From: Macrotrachela quadricornifera
Taxonomy: Eukaryota > Rotifera > Eurotatoria > Philodinida > Philodinidae
Assembly (NCBI GenBank): GCA_022393335.1
Contig: JAJEKB010020463.1
Location: 275,245 to 339,244, forward strand
Length of the DNA: 64,000 nucleotides
Reading direction: 5' to 3'
Numbering within the stretch: position 1 is the stretch's first letter; every line of letters begins with the position of its first letter. Positions 1 through 11,292 of the stretch are shown here, in pieces. Below the pieces are notes generated by a model. It made no database searches and had not been told where the DNA came from. It saw only the letters and a list, made by a program, of their open reading frames with translations. The translations under genes were made by a program, and so were the position numbers.

Positions 1-1
1 T

Positions 2-592
2 GTTCATTGTTGTGGTATTAGTCGATTTCAAACAAAAGGATCTCATCGACCATTATCAATTAATGATTCAAAATTAATGTATCAAATCATTTCATCTGCT
101 ATTGTTAATATGCCTCCATCGAAAATGGCAATTAGAGTTGCACATCGGTTCAAATCAAAATGGAATCCAATTGATAATACAGAAGAACGAATTTTAGATT
201 TTTTTGAAAGAAAACCAGAAAATGGAAAAAAAGCATTTCATAAAAAATTTCGTCCTAATCGAAATTGGTGCTTTTTTGAATTATGTTCGAACCTAATATC
301 ATCGACTGTTACTATTAATCAAACACAATATGTTCATGTTTTATCATCCAAAGAAAGTAAGATTATTCCAATTAGTTTAGGTCCAACTTCGAATCAAGAC
401 GGTAAAGGTAGTCAACAACCACCAATCCATCACCATTCCCATGAAAAATTGTGTCATGAAGTTATTCAAACTGATCAACAACAGATTGGAACAAATGATT
501 TGAGAATTCGATTATGGTTAGAGAGTGTGCAGAAACATCAAGATGGAAGACAATTTGTTGGATATGATTTACTTATTCCTAACCTTGAATAA
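2..592 (+). CDS. PhoD-like phosphatase, C-terminal part (cut by window edge)
   Basis: The frame is open from base 2 to the stop and begins inside the metal-binding motif GDVHCCG, so only the last 196 residues are present. It aligns without any gap, 591 bases against 591, to the C-terminus of the complete gene at 47707-49752; by eye about 86% of residues are identical. Differences cluster in one patch of about 25 residues in the middle. The family (alkaline phosphatase D-like, fungal/metazoan PhoD_2 type) is a metal-dependent phosphoesterase; the role here is unknown. The start and catalytic half lie outside the window, so whether the whole copy is intact cannot be judged. The part seen has no stop or frameshift. 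Confidence 0.85.
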   Translation, partial: VHCCGISRFQTKGSHRPLSINDSKLMYQIISSAIVNMPPSKMAIRVAHRFKSKWNPIDNTEERILDFFERKPENGKKAFHKKFRPNRNWCFFELCSNLISSTVTINQTQYVHVLSSKESKIIPISLGPTSNQDGKGSQQPPIHHHSHEKLCHEVIQTDQQQIGTNDLRIRLWLESVQKHQDGRQFVGYDLLIPNLE

Positions 593-1364
593 ATTTTTTC
601 TGGTTGTTTTCAATAGTTTACAGATAATCAAGCAATGAAAGAAGAAAACATTTCTAACTTCATACTTGGATTGATTGATTGTATCGCATGTTACAAAATC
701 ATGGAACCTATTTAAGATAATAAAAGCATCTACGTTTTGTAGAGAATTTGACAAGGAATTTTTCTATTAATTTTTTTTGTTTTCTATGTCGAATTATAGA
801 TGAAAAATATACAAAATATTGAGTGGTTCATTTAATCTGTGTCATCTATTATATTGTTTTGCAATTAGTTAGCATATCTGCAGTATCTCAATGTTGCGCA
901 TTGTGAAGTATATTAAGAAGAAATATTCGGCATCTTTTTCGAGTTACTTCTTTGTATTACGTCTAGTAATTACACATAGGTGTATTTGATAATTGCTTTT
1001 ATTTAATAGGTAGTTTTTATAACGACATCATTCCAAATGTGTCAAACGCACACGCTGTAAGCATTTCATTTGTTTCTTCATTTTGCATCTATGTCCTGTA
1101 TACGTGTGCTCTTTTCATGATGTAATGCTTATTGCAGTTTAAATGCATAACCATGCATGGCTACTTCAAAACTTGTAATTGAAGAGGATAGGTATATTTT
1201 TATGATGCGTCATAGAATATTTGCGTATCCGTCACACAATTTTAATAGCCTTCATTCTTTTCATTTCTTACTCTTTATAGTAAAAATATCATCGTACCAG
1301 TTCGAACAGAGATAAAAAAAGCAAAAATACATTTTTAGTCATTTTTTGAATCAAAGACATATTG
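593..1364. other. Intergenic, no gene seen
   Basis: AT-rich sequence between the phosphatase stop and the next start codon. Short open frames here have no coding character. Confidence 0.6.
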
Positions 1365-1684
1365 ATGGCTAGCACACAAGAAGAAAGTATGTACATCACT
1401 TTTTCTCATGCTTTTGTTATATCTTGTACACATATTTAGATGTTACGACGTCAGAAACATCAAACAAATCATCATCTGTAAAACATTTTTTTTGTTCAAA
1501 TCCTGATTGTGGTAATCGCTGTGATGGTAAATGTGGTGCTGATTATTGCACTTATGGTGGTTCTTATGGTGATTCGGGTAAATGTGACAAGTGCGGTCAA
1601 CGCCATGTTTTTAGCACTCTTGTTTCGTGTGCCAAATGCAATCGTGGTTACTGCGAGGGCTGTAGTCTTAAACTTATTGAGTGA
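1365..1684 (+). CDS. Small cysteine-rich (zinc-ribbon-like) protein, two exons
   Basis: Two exons, 1365-1386 and 1440-1684, are joined across a 53-bp GTATGT...TTTAG intron in phase 1, giving 88 residues. The short first exon supplies the start MASTQEE. The second exon carries about a dozen cysteines, many in pairs: CDGKC, CDKC, CAKC and CEGC. This spacing suggests binding of two or three zinc ions, as in zinc ribbons or treble-clef folds. I do not recognise the family, and no enzyme motif is visible. The intron length and splice consensus match the other genes in the window. The alternative, an unspliced start at 1424, would begin inside the intron and is less likely. Confidence 0.6.
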
Positions 1685-2941
1685 GCGAACAACTGTACAG
1701 AAGATAACAAATTCATTCATCACTTATTATGAGCAATCAACAGCTCTGTTTTCCACTTACGTTTCGTCCATTTTATTTGTCTCTGCTTTTTTTAATCGGT
1801 GATTTGTCTTTCTCTCTCTAATTCTGTTGTTGTTGTTGTTCTTTCCAGTAGTCATTTAGTTTATTGTTTTTTCCTCTCTTCGGTTGAGATATGTTAATTT
1901 GGTTGATTCATGTCCTCTACTTGTGGCATTTTATCTTTACTGCTTTCCCTCTTAAAATAAATTATTTAATTTCATGAAAAGATTAGAGATAGATTGGAGT
2001 CTAACACGAAGTCATATATTGCCTTTGAAAACAACTACGTTCATGAACGGCTAAAATATCATTATCTTCCATTTTATATTAGTAAAACTATCTATCACTT
2101 ACTGCCACCCGAATTCGGTGGAATTTCATCACGATCTATCCTATGTGAGACAAATTTGAAAACTACATGCGTTGCCAATGTAAAAATTTTGATGCAAAAC
2201 TAGACACTATTCAATACTTTCAATGGTTGTACATGAGCAAAATATAATATTAATAAATCACATTTTTGAAATGACTATAAGTGTATTTCTACATAAAAAG
2301 CATTTTGATGATGTAAAAATTAATATAAAATTCTTTATACACTCAAAAAGCACTACAATTCATTAAAAACAAGTTAAAAATAGTTGGGAAACGTAGTTTA
2401 TTTTACTTTATTTTATTTTTTTACTAAATGTGGTTAAGAATAAGTTACTGAGAAAATCAGTCTTTATCGGATATAGACAATGAAGTGATATCTTAGAATT
2501 CTCTAATTTTATTTATATATTGTAGCAAGTAATAAGTTTAGTATCCTTCGTAAGATATTCAGCTCGATTTGATAATTTTGTCCTCTGTAAACAATCAAAA
2601 ACCTAACAAAATTTTGCTAATTTTTAATAGTGATTTTTAAAATTCTTGAGTCAGTTTCCAGATAATTTTCTATAGTAAAAATGATTTATATGCTTCAGTT
2701 TGTGAATAAGGATGTTACAATGTGAAATCTCTCAGAATTTGGATCAGCTTAGAATTCTGAGCATTTCGATTTGGAATATGACAGTTAAGCTCAGAAATTA
2801 TGATGAACTATGGCAAAAATTTGATGATCAATTCACCCCTAGTTCAAATGAATTGGCAATCAGCTTCCACTGGTTTTATATTCAAAAGAGCTACTACATG
2901 GCTTAAGTTCATAAAAAATAACTGCTATGAGGTTGAGAATA
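1685..2941. other. Intergenic, no supported gene
   Basis: Probably the 3' untranslated region of the Cys-rich gene at first (an AATAAA lies near 1957), then AT-rich filler. Open frames near 1994 and 2712 have no recognisable domain or coding bias. Confidence 0.5.
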
Positions 2942-3119
2942 CATCCTATTCTGTGATGATGCACATTGCGGAATTAGTACCATTTCGAGAATTGGTGGTA
3001 TTAGTTCCAATTCCGGAATCACTCGGAATTTCTAGAAGTTCCTTGCGATTTCCGAATCGGTGGAATTAGTTTCCTAGGTGGAACTGATTCCCTAATGTTC
3101 AACATCGCGGAATAGGATG
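2942..3119. repeat. MITE with terminal inverted repeats, short copy
   Basis: It begins CATCCTATTC and ends with the reverse complement, GGAATAGGATG. The right end contains CTAATGTTCAACATCGCGG, which also forms the end of the element at 20924-21245. Internal GGAATTCC-like palindromes recur. There is no coding capacity. Host-site duplication is not evident. At 178 bp it is an internally deleted relative of the 322-bp copy. Confidence 0.7.
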
Positions 3120-4832
3120 GCTGCCCATAAGGATTGACATTGAATAGGTCGTGAAATAACGAAAATGAAATACCATCATTCATAATAGTGATGAACATAA
3201 TTATCTTGCCCATTTACAACGACTTCAAGATATGTTCATCGTAGAACAAGATTAACTCCCTATTTTCCGTCATGCATTATCACATCCTTAATAAGAAATG
3301 AAATATAACAGAAACTAGTTTTTCTTTATTACAACAAACGATAAAATATAGATAAAAATTAAAATTTCATACTTAATCCAACTTGTTCTTCCGAAACATA
3401 ATAGTCAAAGTTGACATTGAGTTGCTGTGTTCCTGACAAAACGTTGAACAATGATAATCATCTTTGAGAATCAATGCAAGCGTTGCCAATTCTTGCTGAA
3501 TAGCCAAAGTTTTCTTGGCACTTGTATTTGCCGTAAAACAGTTGATACCACACTTGTTCAATAGTCTTTTAATTCACATTCCATCTTTAATTATTGATTA
3601 ATATTTAACTTTCTCTCTTCCTTATAATTTAAGAATCTTATTTCTATTTTTATTGTATAGTTATTATTAATGATTCAATTATAATTCTTAGATTTATTCA
3701 GATGACGTAAATGCATTTAATAAGAATGTACAATAAAAGGAATTTAATTAAATTAAGATAAAATAAAATAAATATATAAGTAAATGAATAGGACTAAAGT
3801 TAAGAAATATAATTGTAATTAAATTAAGATTAAACTGAATTGAATTGAATTTAGAAATAAAATAAAATGACAATTATTTTTGGTTTTTTGTGATATATCA
3901 ATAAACAATGTTTATCTTCATCGGATGAGAACCGGCAGTTAGCCGTAGCTTTACTCATTCGGTTAATGGCTCCCAAAACCGTGATAAAACGACGGTTTCA
4001 TCTAGTAAATTATGGTGTACCACCAGTTTTCCTCAGTAAACTGGGATTAATCAGTACTCGTATATACAGTTAATCAATACCCGTTTGCCTTTGTTTTTGA
4101 ATGTTTATATAGCAAAATCGAACAGATATTTTTAGATTCATATGATTTTTATTTCAACCAAAATTAAAATGCAAAAAAAATAGCAAGAAAAAAATTTAAA
4201 AAAAAATCCAAAACATTAGTATGCAAATTAATAAAATCAATAAAAAACACTTTAAAGAAAATCAATCTAAAACTAAGAAATATTGAAAGAATGAATCTGA
4301 AAAGATATAGAATTAAAAAAAATTATTTAATAAGTAAATCTACTAACGATTTTGTATAAAAACTAAATATAAGAAAAATCGAATGTTTACTTGAACTCTG
4401 TCGTCATTAAGACGCACTCATGCCCTTCAGCAAGTAGAAAAACGAAATAAATAATGCGGCGTATGAGCGCATACACATGTGTATATATAAAGATATATAT
4501 GTACAAATGTTTGCAAAAAAAACTTGGAAAAAGATTTTATTTTTAAAAGCCGGTTCTCTACAATTATAAGTAACCAATAAAGTAATTTTTTTTGATGGAT
4601 AAATCCTCGACAGATATACTACACGTTGTATATATAGAAGTGTAATTTCTTTCCTCTTCAATATTTTTATAAGTCAATCAAAAGAATATGGAATTATATT
4701 GTTATATAGGACTCGTTGTGGGCTATCTACCACACTATAAAACAACTCGAAGAGCACTTGTATAAAAGAAGATATTTGTGAAATAAGGTTTCCAAGTTTT
4801 TTCTTGCAAACACCTATACATTATAAACTTCG
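3120..4832. other. Intergenic, AT-rich, with a hairpin cluster
   Basis: Mostly low-complexity A/T runs around 3720-3880 and 4160-4380. A minus-strand frame at 3373-3561 (62 codons) has no recognisable domain. The more GC-rich hairpin cluster at 3933-4044 is listed separately. Confidence 0.5.
3933..4044. other. Three consecutive perfect short hairpins
   Basis: Within 112 bp there are three perfect stems: CGGC/GCCG with a 5-base loop (3933-3945), AAACCGT/ACGGTTT with a 9-base loop (3976-3998), and CCAGTTT/AAACTGG with an 8-base loop (4023-4044). The stretch is less AT-rich than its surroundings. It could be a structured RNA, a transposon terminus or chance; no known RNA family is recognised. 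Confidence 0.4.
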
Positions 4833-5443
4833 TTGATTTCTCGATTTGCCGGTTTATTGGAAGAGCTAGATGTTTGTATTGACAAATCGATTGAACGAAA
4901 AACTCATCAGAACTTTATAGAGATCAAATATTTATTTATTCACCGTTTCTTGATGGGAAATTCAATTGACATTGGTTTACTGAATCAACATTACCATCAG
5001 AAACAAAAAAATATGATTTATGACCATTGCGTAGTAGTTCAGCATAATGATTGCTCAACAACAACACGTGAGGTAAATGTACTGATGATGAAAGATTGAC
5101 GTCAATATCAACACCGAAACGTAAACGTCTTTTCTCAAACATTGAACACAAAAATATTAAAAAACACAAAATTGATAATTTTGCATTTATTCGAGATGAA
5201 ATTATTAATTATATGTATAATAATGGCACTAAATCGAATACATTTATTCTAATTAATCAATCAATTAAATATAAAACATTAAATCAATTGGCAAGTAAAG
5301 TTTTGACAGTTCCTGCAACATCTTCGTCTATGGAGAAAGTTTTCTTCCAAAGTGGCTTTATATTTCGACAACATCGAACGAAGATGTATAGAAAGACATT
5401 ACAAATGTTAACTATGTTAAAATGTAAACAGAAAATGATGTAA
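4833..5443 (+). pseudogene. hAT-family transposase remnant
   Basis: The downstream part (5096-5443) carries the hAT C-terminal dimerisation signature: a segment reading LASKVLTVPATSSSMEKVF is followed by RQHRTKM and a leucine-rich tail ending in LKCKQ. In the family this region helps the transposase dimerise. The upstream segment (4833-5099) lies in a different frame, so at least one frameshift separates the two. The N-terminal BED finger and catalytic core are missing. No terminal inverted repeats were found nearby. This is a dead fragment. Confidence 0.65.
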
Positions 5444-5818
5444 ACTTTGTTTTTCTTAATTAATTTTTTATACATAAATAAATCATGAAACATAAGAAAA
5501 TGTCTGACTTACCCATCTCTGTTTGAACTATTTGTCAGACCGAAGTTCTGCGAAAACATTTTGAAGTTTATCTCGCGTAATAAATGAAAATAATAAAATC
5601 TTGATAACACGTGAGAGTGTAGCAGCATGTGCAGCGAAAAAACATTTTATCGTGTTTTTTGACTGAAGATGATATTGCATGTATCATCATGGAGAACTCC
5701 AACTAAAAGGCAAATAGAAAAGAACCAACATTTCGTTCGTTGCATCATATCGAATTTCTTTCATAGACAACCGAGGAAATACAGACGATTATTGAGTTTT
5801 TTTTCGTCATATTGTTCA
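5444..5818. other. 5' flank of the ZZ-finger kinase gene
   Basis: No separate gene. An ATG at 5669 is in frame with the kinase start at 5819 with no stop between, so the protein might be 50 residues longer at its N-terminus. Confidence 0.5.
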
Positions 5819-8059
5819 ATGAGTGAAAACACAATAAGCAACGAAGGTGAGTAGATTGAAGTTTCTGATTTGTTGTCAGATCTTCTCATTCTTTAACTGT
5901 AAAAATCTATGAAGTGTGTGCCACATTTATTGGTCTCGATATTTTTAGAAACCAAACAACGAGAAACCTCAGCAAACGAAATCGATGATTACTTTTTGCT
6001 ACATCTAGAGAACGAGTCAATGCTAATTATACCAACATCTGCTATAGGTTTTCTGCCTATTAAAGCCATCAACAAAAAGGAACATATTGATATAAAATGG
6101 AATGGAGTCAAATACAAGGCTAAAATTTTGTTCAACGGCAAGAATAAAATTCTTGATCGGTTCTAGAGGTCATTCTCAATTTATTTCAGGCACAAAAACG
6201 GAATGCAAACAATGTGCTTCTCTCATCAAACACTTATCCACATCGTCAAGTAAATAGAAGACGATATTGAACGAGAAATTTACTGATTATTTTATCTTAT
6301 TTACAATTTGACAGGTAAAAATAACAACACTGATGACAAAACGATCGTTCTTGAAGGATCGGAATCCAAAGATGTAAGCTGCTAGAAAGTATGTTTCTTA
6401 GAAAGGTATAATATTTTCTGTTCATAGGAAAAAAATGACGAAAATAAAAAAGAGCAGGAACATCAACAGCAGATTATCGGGCAGCTATTGCGTGCTTTTC
6501 TGATGCATAAATTTTCGAAAATCGATAACAACGATTCCAATGTTCATCGAGCTAGTTGTGATGGATGTGGAAGAAGTACGATCCGCGGTGATCGTTATAA
6601 ATGTTTACAATGTAGTGATTACGATCTTTGTGGTGAATGTTTTGAACGTGGTCGAGAAACGGAAAAGCATCGTTCAGGCCATGCGTTTGCACATTTTAAA
6701 ATGTCTGGTGAATTGTTTGGTGAAACTGTGACAAATGTCAATAGTGAAGTTACTCTCACAACTTTTGAACAACGATTCGCTGCTGTTGAACATGGAGACG
6801 ATACGTTATGTGATGGATGTGCAAAAAAGATCGTTGGTCTACGATTAAAATGTGACGTATGTTATAGTTACAATCTTTGCCTAATTTGCATGAAGGCACA
6901 AGTATCCACTAGGAGTCATCTCCCTACCCATTCATTGATCGCGATTGGCAAAGCATCGTTGGAGAAAATTTCCAAGAGTGATATTCAACTGGGAGACAAA
7001 TTGGGCGCAGGAGCATTCGGTATGTTGAAATGACACTTGTTAAAATGTTCGATGGAACAGATTAGCATATCTTTTCACAATACTATTCTTATAGGTGCTG
7101 TTTACAAAGCCAAATGGTTGAAGAAAAATTTAGATGTTGCATGCAAAGTAATTACCGCTCCGACGAACACTAACGAAGCAGTAGTTTTAGAGAAAAGCTT
7201 TCGCAAGGAATTGGCTGCCTATGCCGAGTTATCCGGTGCTTATATATTGAAAATCTATGGGTATGGAGAAGAAATTCTTCCTGATGGACAAAAAGAATTT
7301 TTACTAGTGATGGAATATATGAGTCGTGGTAGTTTGCGTAGCGTTATCAAGAGTGAAGAAAAATTATCGATACGACGAAAACTCGAAATGGCCTGTCACA
7401 TTGCTAGTGGTATGCGTAAATTACACGCTCACAACATGATCCATCGTGATATACGTCCTGATAATATCCTCGTGAATCACTCATATCGAGCAAAAATTGG
7501 AGATATGGGCATCGCTCGTGAATACGATTCGTTGCAGATGATGACCAGAATTGGCTGCCAAAAGTTCATGCCTCCGGAATTCTATCACAAAAAGTATGAT
7601 CAATCACTAGATGTATTTACATTTGGCTTGACTTTAAATGAATTATTTACTGAAACAGATCACAAACTCATTCTCGATATACGAACCTTCCGACCAAAAG
7701 TGATGAGAGCAATGAAGAGTCCCGTATTTGAAGACCTCATCGACAGATGCCTTCGTGATGACCCCAGTCATCGGCCTACAGCGATTGAAATTGAGACAAC
7801 TTTAACTCTATACGAACGAACATTTTCCAAACTTATTACTCTCCAATATGTCCATTCTACTCGTGAGGAGAAAGACAAAATATTTCTTCGTTTTTATGAA
7901 AAATTTGATCCACAAGCACGAGAAGCATTAGCCAATCGATTTCCGCCGCCACCTCCTGCAGCTCCTAGCACTGACGAACCCGATTCAGAAGGCAATCCTG
8001 CTGTTCCTGAACCATTAAAGCAACTTCTTGCTGCGCTATTCGGAAATATAAAATTGTGA
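5819..8059 (+). CDS. Protein kinase with two ZZ-type zinc fingers, six exons
   Basis: Exons 5819-5846, 5949-6137, 6190-6249, 6315-6373, 6428-7019 and 7095-8059 join in frame to 630 residues. The second intron (6138-6189) needs a GC donor (GCAAGA); the others are GT-AG and 54-102 bp. N-terminal residues 10-90 are unassigned. ZZ finger 1 is about 151-202 and finger 2 about 237-283, both with paired CxxC. The kinase domain starts near 298: glycine loop GAGAFG (305-310), lysine in VACK (327), catalytic HRD (426-428) followed by IRPDN, and metal-binding DMG (446-448) instead of DFG. The tail is proline-rich. ATP-binding and catalytic residues are present, so it is probably an active, TKL-like Ser/Thr or Tyr kinase. 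The ZZ fingers would bind partner proteins. Substrate unknown. Start ambiguous (5819 or 5669). Confidence 0.85.
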
Positions 8060-8930
8060 AACTGTTTTTCAAGTAAATTTTCTTATAATATTTATGCTAC
8101 TTAAAAAACCTCGCGATTTAATAAGAATATTTAAGAGAGATAAACTTGCAGTATTCTATTCTATTGAGATATCATATGAGTTCGCAGAATTATTTATAAT
8201 ATATAGATAGAAGCACATCCATACTTTTTTCACTAGAGATAACACAACTTATCTGTTGCTGCATCTCTGAAAGCTGCAGACAAAAATAAAAAAGTTTGAA
8301 GATAATTGTCCATTTCGGCAAATTCAAGTCTCTTGTAGAATATTACATAGCTAACGAAAGATACTATACTCAATTTTCAATTGAAAACGCTAGATCATCC
8401 AAATGGTGGCATCATCATAGATACAAGATTATTGGCATCTCTTTCATAATTTTCGCAATCTTACTGATTGCCCTTGCTGTGTTTAAAAAAATTCGTCAGA
8501 AAAAGCAGCCATGACCAGTTTCAACCATGCTTAAAAGTCTCATCAAATAGATATATTTGAATTCATCACCATAAAATGACGATGAAACTATACCAAAAAG
8601 GAATGCATCAAAATGAAATGGATCTGATGAGATTCTGTTGGTCGTGGGGCGTGATGGTGTAAAACGGTTCAGTTCCAATTGCCGGATTCGATCGGATTTG
8701 AAAGAATTTCTTCCGACATGATCCGATGAGTTATTGTTTGGCGTATATCAATGAAATCCTGCTGGATTCGGAGCGTGTTCTGGCAGGACCTCGGAATTTT
8801 CAACATGCGATTATTAGTGGATGTATGATAATCCGATTGGCTTTTAACGGATAAAGTCGGTTTCCTGTGAAGTCCGGTACTATTTTCGACGGTTTTCGGT
8901 AAAGATCTCAGGTTGGATTGAATCACCTGG
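8060..8930. other. Intergenic with a possible orphan membrane exon
   Basis: An open frame at 8296-8514 (72 codons, no ATG start) ends with one hydrophobic segment, ISFIIFAILLIALAVF, and a basic tail KKIRQKKQP. It could be the last exon of a membrane protein or a relic; I found no upstream exon. The rest, up to the palindrome at 8931, holds no gene. Confidence 0.35.
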
Positions 8931-9484
8931 CGAGGAAATCCCACTAACTGATTAAAAGCTTTTGAACTCATATTTTGTCCATAAGTAGGGCTTAAGGAGA
9001 CTATTAAAGGCCTAAAAGAGTTCGTCCGCATAGGCTTTTGAAGGTGAGTTATGACCATTTTACTGAATTTTCTTTTAGGAATTTCGATCTAAAATGTTGC
9101 CACTAGATAGGTCTAATGGTTCTTAGAACATTCTGAAAGTTTCAGCCAAAAAGAATGTTCCTTTATGGAAATATTAAGCTGTCAAGTAAACTCCATTTTT
9201 GTGTAATGTCTGCGCCAAACGACTTCTTTTTGAAAACTTGATATTTCGATAAAGAAACATTCTTTTTGGCTGAATCTTTCAGGATGTTTTAAGAACCGTT
9301 AAACCTATCTATTGGCAATATTTTAGGTCGAAATTCCTAAAAGAAAATTCAGTAAAATGGTCATAACTCACCTTCAAAAGTCTATGTGGACGAACTCTTT
9401 GAGGCCTTTGATAGCCTCACTAAGCCCTACTTATGGACAAAATATGAGCTCAAAAGCTATCAATCAGTTGGTGGTGTTTCCTCG
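8931..9484. repeat. Long palindrome A (fold-back element)
   Basis: Left arm 8931 to about 9182 and right arm about 9234 to 9484 are imperfect inverted copies with a loop near 50 bp. Matching landmarks include GGTCATAACTCACCTTCAAA on the right and its complement on the left, and CGAGGAAA / TTTCCTCG at the outer ends. Open frames in it are by-products of the symmetry. The outer end resembles that of the F-box insertion (CGAAGGAAC), suggesting a related non-autonomous family. A TA follows the right end but not the left. Confidence 0.85.
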
Positions 9485-9923
9485 TAGATAATAAACACGA
9501 AATGCGTCGGTGATTGTCTAAAGAGAACTGCACTACTTATTTTTCATATGAACATCCAATTACTGTTTTCAGTTCTGAATGAATTGATTGATCAATTGAT
9601 GAAAAAGCAAGAGTTGAGATTAGCAAATTGATTTGTATTTAAATTAAATATAGATCAATCTGTTTTCCATTGATTTACTTTGAAATGCGTCAACAATGAC
9701 AAATAGTGAAAAAACCCATCATTTTCAAAGAATAGAAAGTGTGATAACAAGGTATACTCTTATTATTTTTGTTCTTGGCATATTGAAAAATGTGTAAGAT
9801 ATTTGCATTGAAAAACAACAAAAGGTTTCTTTTTCTTTTCAGTATAAAAGTGAGACTTGTGCGTAAGAAACAGATCGTCATTGACTGATTTTTGAGTGAA
9901 CAGATAATATTTGTGTGACAGTC
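9485..9923. other. 5' flank of the F-box gene
   Basis: No gene seen; AT-rich sequence up to the F-box start codon. Confidence 0.5.
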
Positions 9924-10454
9924 ATGAGTTTGGAATTATTATCCAATGATTTGTTACTTTATTTATTTGAATATTTCAATGAAGTTGATATTTATCGTGG
10001 TTTGTATGGTTTAAACTATCGTTTTAACTGTCTAATTTTTACACATAGACAAAATTTATGTTTTGACTTTCGCTCTATATCTAAAAATGACTTTGAAATG
10101 ATCCCCCAAAAATATATTCCAATGGTTGTCGATCGAGTTACTTCTTTATATTTATCGAATGGCATTGACACAGCACAACAATTGCAACACTTTCTTGGCC
10201 ATTACATGCCTCTTCATACATTTATTAATTTACGATCACTTTCGTTATATTATATTTATTCGAATAAACTATTGAAAGAAATAAGTGAAGAGTGGCGTCG
10301 ATCTCCTCATCTTGCTCATTTAAGTGTTGCCAAATCTCTTGTGTATTGTCAACCGGAACTGAGTCAACAGCTTGTAGATAGTATTTGGTGTTTACCTAAA
10401 TTAATTTGTTGTCATCTTACGAAGGAACCACCCCAACTGATTCATCGCTTTTAA
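9924..10454 (+). pseudogene. F-box protein, truncated by a palindromic insertion
   Basis: The start at 9924 gives MSLELLSNDLLLYLFEYF, a clear F-box (about residues 1-45), followed by a leucine-rich segment typical of bdelloid-type F-box proteins. F-box proteins bring substrates to SCF ubiquitin ligases through Skp1. The frame stops at 176 residues, and its last dozen residues are encoded by the palindromic element that starts at 10420. Removing the element plus one TA copy rejoins the frame to coding-like sequence at 11057, so the truncation was caused by insertion. A short protein could still be made from the present frame. Confidence 0.7.
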
Positions 10455-11054
10455 GTCGAAACGATGTGTATCATGTAGATCTTAATGAGCTATGAATACA
10501 CTGAAAAACGTTCGGACCCATAGCTTATTACTACGGAGATATTGCATTTTAAAGGGCATTTTTTACCTCAGTCTCGTAGTCCCCTCAGAAACATCAAACA
10601 AACTGACTTTCGAATTTCAAGTTGAAACTTTGTACAAAAATAGCTCTTGGAGAGGATAGTGTATTGTGAAAGTTTCAGCCTTTTCAATCGCTCCTATTCT
10701 GAAATAAGGACATCAAAGTCTCCTAGTGTATAAGTGATATGGAGAAGGTGCTCTTATCATAGCCGTATCTTAGGATAGAAACAACGGAAAGATCTGAAAC
10801 TTTCATAATACACTATTCCCTCTAAGAGCTATCACTGTGCATGATTTCAACTTGAAATTCGAGAGTCAATTTTTCTGAGATTTCTGAGAGGGGACCACGA
10901 AACTGAAGTAAAAAATACCCTTTAAAATGCAATATTTCCGTAGTAATAAGCTATAGTCCCGAACGTTTTTCAGTGTATTCATACCTTATTAGGATCTGCA
11001 TGATGCACACCGTTTCGACTTAAAAGCGATGGAGCAATTGGAACGGTTCCTTCG
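10420..11054. mobile_element. Palindromic non-autonomous transposon (palindrome B), TA duplication
   Basis: The 635-bp element has ends CGAAGGAACC and GGTTCCTTCG and is flanked on both sides by TA (10418-10419 and 11055-11056). The arms, about 10420-10707 and 10770-11054, are imperfect inverted copies; the loop is about 60 bp. There is no open frame for a transposase. TA target duplications are typical of the Tc1/mariner superfamily; assignment to it is inference. It lies inside the F-box coding region, supplying that gene's premature stop. Confidence 0.85.
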
Positions 11055-11292
11055 TAAGCTAACAATAGATCATGTTGATTTTACAATCACAGATAGAAAA
11101 ACAATAATATCAACGACAAAATCTTCAATAGAAACAGAATAACAAAATAGTTCTTTTTGTTCACGAACATTTTATCATATTAGTGTGGAATATGGAAATA
11201 TTAAAGATTTCAAAGGTAAATTAAAAGAAAAATATCATAATGTTGAGAAGGAACAAATAGAATTAGACATATTTCGTCAAAATAACTATTGA
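11055..11292 (+). pseudogene. Downstream half of the interrupted F-box gene
   Basis: The frame continuing from the F-box gene after virtual removal of the element reads KLTIDHVDFTITDRK and runs to a TAA at 11140. The same frame then stays open and coding-like (containing FYHISVEYGNIKDFK) to a TGA at 11290. So besides the insertion there is one further nonsense codon, unless the second part belongs to another gene. No domain is recognised in this piece. Confidence 0.5.

Noticed and set aside
1496..1802. Open frames overlapping the Cys-rich gene on both strands
   Set aside because: They are shadows of the Cys-rich exon in other frames, with low-complexity Val/Ile/Thr composition.
3920..3960. 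Hammerhead ribozyme, as in some Penelope-like elements
   Set aside because: A GGATGAGAA string resembles part of the core, but the required CTGATGA and the GAAA after a stem are not both present.
8669..9058. 129-residue minus-strand protein
   Set aside because: It lies largely in one arm of palindrome A, and the mirror arm encodes the same start on the other strand. It has no domain and arises from the symmetry.
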